Below, in pieces: positions 59,165 through 64,000 of a stretch of 64,000 nucleotides of DNA. A program made the position numbers and the translations under genes. Each line of letters starts with the position of its first letter. Within the stretch, counting starts at the first letter, position 1. The notes below the pieces were generated by a model. The model ran no database searches. It saw only the letters and a list, made by a program, of their open reading frames with translations, and had not been told where the DNA came from. The stretch spans positions 1 to 64,000 of the forward strand of contig JACPGP010000016.1 in assembly GCA_016182425.1 (NCBI GenBank), written 5' to 3'. This stretch comes from Candidatus Levyibacteriota bacterium (lineage in GTDB: Bacteria > Patescibacteria > Microgenomatia > Levybacterales > UBA12049).

Positions 59165-60235
59165 TTAGGAAACAAGCTTCGTGGCCCCAATAATTGGGCT
59201 GTTTGGAATCTCCACAAACGTAACTGTATACTCTGGCACAAGTTTTTTCACAGTTTCCTCAACAATTTGTTTGTAGGAAAGACCTTTCCAAAAAAGACTT
59301 CCTTCCATAACAAACGTAATGTCAGTTTGTTTGAATCTAGTAATACCTGCTATTTGGCAAGCGATCAGCTGGGCAGATTGCCTAATGGTATTTTGGGCAA
59401 GTTTTGAAACTGCAGGTTTGCCGGTTAACATAACTATATCAAGTTCTTTTGTTTCAGAAAGAGGAGGAAACGATACTTTCTGTTTCTCTATCATGTGATT
59501 GAAGTGTTTGTAAAGATATGCTCCTGATGTTTCCTTTTCAAATAGAGACGATCCTGGTCTGACTGAGGCTTTGTCTATAAGTTTTCCCTCTTCAGTTTGG
59601 GGGAATTTATTAAAATTTCCTGCTTCCAGATTGATGATGTGATTTTCTGTGGTAAAAAAAGAAAAATTAACGCCTGTTCCCACAATCCCACCGGCCAATT
59701 CTCGCCAGGGGTATTTTATGAGCCCTGAAAGCAGTAGGCAAACAGCATCGTTTGCCAAAGAGACGGTAATGCGTCTTCCTTTCTTGGCAAAATAAGCCTC
59801 AATTGTTTGCCCAACCGCTTTACCAATAAGCCCCTTAAAGGCGCTTTCTTTTGTTCCATTAAGCAGAATCCCATCTAGTCTGTTATGCTTAAAAACTGGA
59901 GTAATGGCCTGGGCAAAGTTAAGAGCAAGAGTTGTTACGGAAGGAGCCAGGTGCGTTTCTACACAGCTAAGGAAATCCTGCAAAGTTTTGAAGGGAGGCT
60001 GTTGAAATGTAAGCTGCTTGAGAAGACAGTGTGTGCCCTTTTGTTTTTTTATAAGCGCAACTTTTGTTACACCTCCGCCAATACTTAACACTTGAAAGAG
60101 TTGTCCATCTTTAACAAGCGCAGTTGTGGGAAGTTGATTGACAATAAAAGACAAACTTGATTTTTTCCCACTCTTCGCAGTCTCTAATTCTTTGACAAAA
60201 TTTCTCTGTATTACCTTAAGCACAGGAAGATCCAT
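59165..60235 (-). CDS. Hexokinase-like sugar kinase
   Basis: 356 aa. Actin-fold ATPase: phosphate-1 SIGGGVTKVALI, a SLANDAVCLLLSGL segment equivalent to the hexokinase NDTVGT(L/M) catalytic Asp region, phosphate-2 GGIVGTGVNFSFF, and adenosine motif VMEGSLFWKGL. Closest layout is eukaryotic-type hexokinase, but phosphate-1 Asp is missing from DxGGT (here IGGGVT), so activity is unsure. Convergent with galE. TATAAT ends 7 bases before ATG. Confidence 0.75.
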   Translation of the reverse strand: MDLPVLKVIQRNFVKELETAKSGKKSSLSFIVNQLPTTALVKDGQLFQVLSIGGGVTKVALIKKQKGTHCLLKQLTFQQPPFKTLQDFLSCVETHLAPSVTTLALNFAQAITPVFKHNRLDGILLNGTKESAFKGLIGKAVGQTIEAYFAKKGRRITVSLANDAVCLLLSGLIKYPWRELAGGIVGTGVNFSFFTTENHIINLEAGNFNKFPQTEEGKLIDKASVRPGSSLFEKETSGAYLYKHFNHMIEKQKVSFPPLSETKELDIVMLTGKPAVSKLAQNTIRQSAQLIACQIAGITRFKQTDITFVMEGSLFWKGLSYKQIVEETVKKLVPEYTVTFVEIPNSPIIGATKLVS

Positions 60236-60295
60236 AGAAAATATTATATCTTATTTAGACTTATAAAAATAGATTTGATATACTAGTATTCCTTT

Positions 60296-61174
60296 ATGTC
60301 AAGAGAGTTTTTCAATTCTAAAACACATGCATTTTTGCGAGAGGAAAGTTTAAGAAGCGAGTATTCTTATGAGGCACGGCAAGCCCTTGAGGGTTTTTAT
60401 AACAGTCTTTTTAGAGAAGCACCGCCTCTTCTTCGAGAATGGCACTCACAACATCATGGTATTGTTATGCCTTTTGGTTCTGTTTTGTTTGGAACAGCAA
60501 TAAAGGGCATTTCAGATATAGATGAGTTTGGTATTTATGATGGGGAATTATCAATAGGTGAAAGAAATGCTGTTGGAAACGCTCTCTTGGGTAATGTTTT
60601 GTTAGGAGAAGAAACGATAAATCAGTCAAAAAAGCTAGATGAAGTCCTTTTGGCAATTCGCAGTGTGTATGATAGTCCTCCTATTACCGTAGGCCTGCTC
60701 TCGCAAGAACAGATTATAGCTGCGATAAGAGACCCTCTTTACGCAGATCCTTATTTTAATTCTTTACCAAGCGATGAAGATAAACTGCAGACAATAGCCA
60801 TCGTTACACTTTTTGTTATTCCAGATCATCTAGTATTGCCTAACAATGTAGATCTTGCGCCAGTAACGCTACAAAATCTACGGCATCATAGACTACAGGT
60901 TGCTCGAGCGTTAATACGCGCAACTGAGAATAATCCACGATACTATGATATGCAGACAGCTCTTAACAAGGCGTACCTAAATTCTTTTAATCGATCTTTA
61001 AGAAAACATCCAGAGGAGTGGAGACAGCTTGCGCAGCAAATATTTGCTTTTAGAAATAAACAGAGAGCAAGCAAAAATCCAAAACGAGCTGCTGATTTAT
61101 TAGTTAGATTGAGAAGAGAGCCAAAAAATTTTCCTTCGCCAGCGCAAATAATTGGATGGCTAAGTGAAATATAA
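60296..61174 (+). CDS. Nucleotidyltransferase-fold protein (MNT/pol-beta-like)
   Basis: 292 aa. G61-S62-VLFGTAIKGIS-D74-I-D76 matches the nucleotidyltransferase signature hG(G/S)x9-13Dh(D/E)h. The middle and C-terminus are helical. No partner antitoxin-like HEPN gene is adjacent. A promoter TTAGAC-18-TATACT lies 11 bases upstream of the ATG. Function unknown; could modify RNA, protein or antibiotic. Confidence 0.65.
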   Translation: MSREFFNSKTHAFLREESLRSEYSYEARQALEGFYNSLFREAPPLLREWHSQHHGIVMPFGSVLFGTAIKGISDIDEFGIYDGELSIGERNAVGNALLGNVLLGEETINQSKKLDEVLLAIRSVYDSPPITVGLLSQEQIIAAIRDPLYADPYFNSLPSDEDKLQTIAIVTLFVIPDHLVLPNNVDLAPVTLQNLRHHRLQVARALIRATENNPRYYDMQTALNKAYLNSFNRSLRKHPEEWRQLAQQIFAFRNKQRASKNPKRAADLLVRLRREPKNFPSPAQIIGWLSEI

Positions 61175-61190
61175 TATCTTTCCCAAAGAT

Positions 61191-62579
61191 CTAAAGAAGC
61201 ATTTTTCTTTCGATAATATCTTTGTACCAATAATAGCTTTTTTTAGGAGTTCGTTTTAAGGTTTCTCGGTCAATGTGAATAAGGCCAAAATTTGATCCGG
61301 GCTTATGTCCTAGATCCCATTCATAATTATCCATTAATGTCCATAAAAAATACGCTTTTACAGGTATGCCAGCCAAAATTGCTTTTTGCACTTGGCGTAA
61401 ATGTTTGTGAACATAGTAAATTCTAAATTCATCGTCTACTTTTCCTTTTTTATCAACCTTATCATCCCAACATGTGCCATTTTCTGTTATGTAGATTTGC
61501 TTCATGCCAAAGTTTTCATACTTGTGATAGAGTTCGCAAAGAAGGTCATAGAAGGCTTCAGGATAGGTAGGAGGAATGCTTACAGGCCAACCGAGACCAT
61601 TCGTTACACCTTGAGGATATCGTACCTCAGAAAATTTAATGTCCTTTTCTCCATCATAACGAACAATTCTGCCTCGGTAAAAATTAATCCCAAAGGCATG
61701 AAGGTTTGAACCAACCTTAATTATTTCCATATCGTTTTTTTCTATTTTTGGCATTTTATTTCCAAAGAGTTCTGCCATGTACTCTGGATATCTCCCAAGA
61801 TATAAAGGGTCAGTAAACATACCTGTTTGATAGCCAAATTGGTATTGAGCAGCTTTTATATCTTCTGGAGAGCTACTTGCAGCATAGCTTATGGTGGTAT
61901 TAAATGCTGTACTTAACTTTATATTTTTATCTTCATTTTTTAGAGCTCGAAAAACCATCCCCTGCGCTAAAAGGATATGATGTACTGCGGCTAGCGCTCC
62001 TTTTAAATCTTTTTCACCCGGCGCATGAACGCCCAGGTGATAACTTTCAAAAGTTGCTTGATACGGTTCGTTAAGAATAAAGTATTCATCAATAAATTCA
62101 CCTAAGTATTTATGAACAATTTTTGCATGCTCAACAAGATACAATGTTGTTTCTCTATTTTTCCAACCTCCTTTTTTTGAAAGATATTGGGGCAACTCCC
62201 AGTGATAGAGCGTTGCGTATATTTTTATCCCGTTTTTTTGTAATTCCGCGAAGTATTTTTTGTACCATTCAAGCGCTTTTTTATTAGGCGTTTTATCTTG
62301 CGTCATGATTCTTGCCATAGAAATAGAAGTTCTATAGTCTTTTATTCCAAGCTCTTTCATTAAGATTATGTCTTCTTTCCATCTATGGTACCGATCAATG
62401 CCTTCAAGTGGGGTTTGATTTTGATAAACTCTAGGAGATGATTTTGCAAAATGCGTCCACATGGTTGGTTCTGAATTTTCATTCTTCAATGTATATTGTT
62501 CTCCGATGACCTGCAGGTCTGCATCGGCAACGCCAAATTTGAAATTAGAAGGAAAATTAAAGTATTGAAGTTGATACAT
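61191..62579 (-). CDS. Glycoside hydrolase family 1 beta-glycosidase
   Basis: 462 aa, full length. Acid/base Glu171 in YFILNEPYQA, nucleophile Glu366 in IYITENGTCWD, FPSNFKFGVADAD at the start and a terminal DNYEWDLGHKPGSNFGLIHID. Hydrolyses beta-glucosides or beta-galactosides; no signal peptide, so cytosolic. TATAAT lies 12 bases before the ATG. Confidence 0.95.
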   Translation of the reverse strand: MYQLQYFNFPSNFKFGVADADLQVIGEQYTLKNENSEPTMWTHFAKSSPRVYQNQTPLEGIDRYHRWKEDIILMKELGIKDYRTSISMARIMTQDKTPNKKALEWYKKYFAELQKNGIKIYATLYHWELPQYLSKKGGWKNRETTLYLVEHAKIVHKYLGEFIDEYFILNEPYQATFESYHLGVHAPGEKDLKGALAAVHHILLAQGMVFRALKNEDKNIKLSTAFNTTISYAASSSPEDIKAAQYQFGYQTGMFTDPLYLGRYPEYMAELFGNKMPKIEKNDMEIIKVGSNLHAFGINFYRGRIVRYDGEKDIKFSEVRYPQGVTNGLGWPVSIPPTYPEAFYDLLCELYHKYENFGMKQIYITENGTCWDDKVDKKGKVDDEFRIYYVHKHLRQVQKAILAGIPVKAYFLWTLMDNYEWDLGHKPGSNFGLIHIDRETLKRTPKKSYYWYKDIIERKMLL

Positions 62580-62624
62580 AGGGTAGACTCTATTATAGCA
62601 AAGTCATTAGGGGCAGGATTGACT

Positions 62625-63998
62625 CTATCTTTGAAATACGACAACTTCTGAGCCTGGATGATTTTTTATTGACGCCTGTGCTGGAACATACTCAACGACA
62701 GGATAGTTACCTCTTTGTATGAGTTTTTGCGCCTCAATGATAACAGTAGGCATGGCGTCTAAAACATCTGCAAAAAAGTTTAATTGTCGAGCAACCTCTC
62801 TGTTTAAATGATAATAAAATGTTTCAAAACTAGAACCACCTAATTTTCTTTTGATAGATCCTAAAACATCAAGGTATTTATCCGTTTTCTCGGCAATGTC
62901 TCTTAAGTCTTCTGGCGCGCTTGTTGCTAGTTTTCGTGATGATAAATCTTTTAATTTCCTTGTACATATTTCAGCTAAGCCATCCATTAAGCTATAAACT
63001 TGCTCAGCATGATCTCTGGGGGCAACATAGTCTGGATCAACTCGAGTCATGCGTATTCTTACAGCAGAAGGATCAAAATGAAGACGTCTTGAAGCTTCTA
63101 ATGCGGCAATATTGCCAACTAAAGAGGCAGTTGCTTGTTCGTGAAGGTCAGGTCTGTATCCTGTTCGAGCGCGATTATGATATACCTGTGTATCTATGCC
63201 AGAAAGATAGGCATACTGTTGACCTATCCGTTCATATACTACCTGTAGCCAAACAGGAAGTAATTCGTTGTCAGCTCGGTAATGTCCTGTGACTGTCTGA
63301 AGAGGGTTCTCTCGAGATATTCTATCATTTGAAACAAACCACCATGGCCAAAAAGCAGTATTTTCATCGATTTGTCTTGCAATACACGCAGAATCGACAT
63401 TTGTATCAGCTTTTCTATAAACGAAGAGCTCACTTGGGCCTGAAGGATAAGAACTTATCGGGATTTCTTCTTCTGGAAATTCAGCTTCTAAATGTGCTTG
63501 CGCTATTTTTACAGTCCGATAATCAGGAACACCATGTTTTGTGGCGGTAGTTGCTACAATTAGTGAATTATCTGCATCTGGAAGATCATCTTCTTCTATG
63601 TCTGCATGAGTTACCACAAACTGGGCAGATTCACCTTTTATTGCTTTTTCTAATTCTCCGTGCATAGTATCTTTAAACTTATGCGTTGCTCTCATTCCTG
63701 GATGTTTTTGTCTAACTTCACCGACAGTTTTTCCAAGTTCAGTAAAGAATGGACTTATTGTATTTGTTATAACATCAAACATTTTTTCTGAAAGAGCTTC
63801 TCTGTCATCAAGGAGTACTTGACTATTTGGTTTTCGAGTAAGACCGTGAGGCAAAACGTCTTCTTTTAATACTCCATAGTGTTCTGGAATTATTGTGTCG
63901 TCATCAAGCTCTAATGTCTTTAATGGTCGATTTGCAACGAGGGCAAGTCCGCCCGCAACTACATCAAGTTTGGCCCGTTGGCTTGCATAACCAGTCAT
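62625..63998 (-). CDS. Hypothetical 457-aa protein (upstream end may lie outside window)
   Basis: ATG at 63998-63996, 2 bases from the window edge, so the frame could extend further. Soluble, Glu/Asp/Arg-rich, mixed helix and strand with a later helical region (about 290-420). No motif recognised and no signal peptide. Lies 45 bases downstream of the GH1 gene's start on the same strand, upstream in transcription. Confidence 0.6.
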   Translation of the reverse strand: MTGYASQRAKLDVVAGGLALVANRPLKTLELDDDTIIPEHYGVLKEDVLPHGLTRKPNSQVLLDDREALSEKMFDVITNTISPFFTELGKTVGEVRQKHPGMRATHKFKDTMHGELEKAIKGESAQFVVTHADIEEDDLPDADNSLIVATTATKHGVPDYRTVKIAQAHLEAEFPEEEIPISSYPSGPSELFVYRKADTNVDSACIARQIDENTAFWPWWFVSNDRISRENPLQTVTGHYRADNELLPVWLQVVYERIGQQYAYLSGIDTQVYHNRARTGYRPDLHEQATASLVGNIAALEASRRLHFDPSAVRIRMTRVDPDYVAPRDHAEQVYSLMDGLAEICTRKLKDLSSRKLATSAPEDLRDIAEKTDKYLDVLGSIKRKLGGSSFETFYYHLNREVARQLNFFADVLDAMPTVIIEAQKLIQRGNYPVVEYVPAQASIKNHPGSEVVVFQR

Positions 63999-64000
63999 AG

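Noticed and set aside
62520..62560. Repeat-like sequence at the GH1 N-terminus (AAATTTGAAATTAGAAG)
   Set aside because: The encoded FPSNFKFGVADAD is the expected GH1 start, so no insertion is needed to explain it.
1..64000. CRISPR array or rRNA genes
   Set aside because: No regularly spaced repeats of CRISPR length and no rRNA-like sequence seen in a read of the window.

Overview
The window looks like a gene-dense, AT-rich chromosomal segment of a Candidate Phyla Radiation (Patescibacteria) bacterium, most likely Microgenomates-like. The reasons are the small tightly packed genes, a conjugation-type VirB4/PrgI/VirB6/VirB2 locus on what looks like core chromosome, DUF4012 and DUF475 proteins, an incomplete set of central carbon enzymes, many small toxin-antitoxin modules, and the apparent leaderless promoters. 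Taxonomy is inferred from gene content only. The window carries a replication-origin region: dnaN and dnaA, then rpmH-rnpA-yidD-yidC-khpB.

Layout. 1-1601 (minus): cytidylate-kinase-like gene (cut by the window edge) and GAPDH. 1696-7139 (plus): two class A penicillin-binding proteins around two small envelope genes. 7093-9968 (minus): pentose-phosphate block rpe, rpiB, a PfkB kinase and a VIT1/CCC1-like transporter. 10052-16683: Fic protein, a LytR_C-domain protein divergent from a SpoIID-like protein, a PH-domain membrane protein and a phosphatase-like/propeller protein. 16714-18889: ribbon-helix-helix antitoxin, MazF and SmpB, with tmRNA convergent to smpB, then comF and a tRNA. 18804-23351: six tRNAs (four serine isoacceptors, two arginine), an AbrB/PIN module, a DEAH helicase and a Nudix hydrolase. 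24794-43232: a type IV secretion-like locus with a VirB6-like channel, four VirB2-like segments, PrgI, a VirB4 ATPase, a CHAP-like cell-wall hydrolase, two long coiled-coil proteins and an ATPase/winged-helix protein. It is interrupted by a Phd/VapC and an AbrB/Doc module. 43213-47889: origin region. 47893-53161 (plus): O-antigen-ligase-like protein, RNase H, DUF4012 and DUF475. 53164-58134 (minus): gdh-fba-fbp-pgk-dedA operon. 58186-63998: galE, hexokinase-like protein, nucleotidyltransferase-like protein, GH1 glycosidase and an unknown protein.

Recurring themes. (1) Many genes begin 6-7 bases after a -10 box, usually with a -35 box 17-18 bases upstream, which implies leaderless mRNAs and moves many starts downstream of the longest ORF. 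(2) Short palindromic or repeat sequences sit inside coding frames (gap, the pfkB-type gene, the Nudix gene, the O-antigen ligase gene) and next to the Doc module. (3) Toxin-antitoxin operons sit beside housekeeping RNA and secretion genes: MazF with smpB/ssrA, AbrB-PIN sharing a -35 element with a serine tRNA, and Doc-AbrB between 40-bp direct repeats inside the secretion locus.

The carbon enzymes (hexokinase-like protein, class I aldolase, class I FBPase, GAPDH, PGK, Rpe, RpiB) suggest upper glycolysis/gluconeogenesis linked to a pentose-phosphate route. No phosphofructokinase of the classical PfkA type is seen in this window. All functional calls rest on motif recognition by eye; no database search was run.
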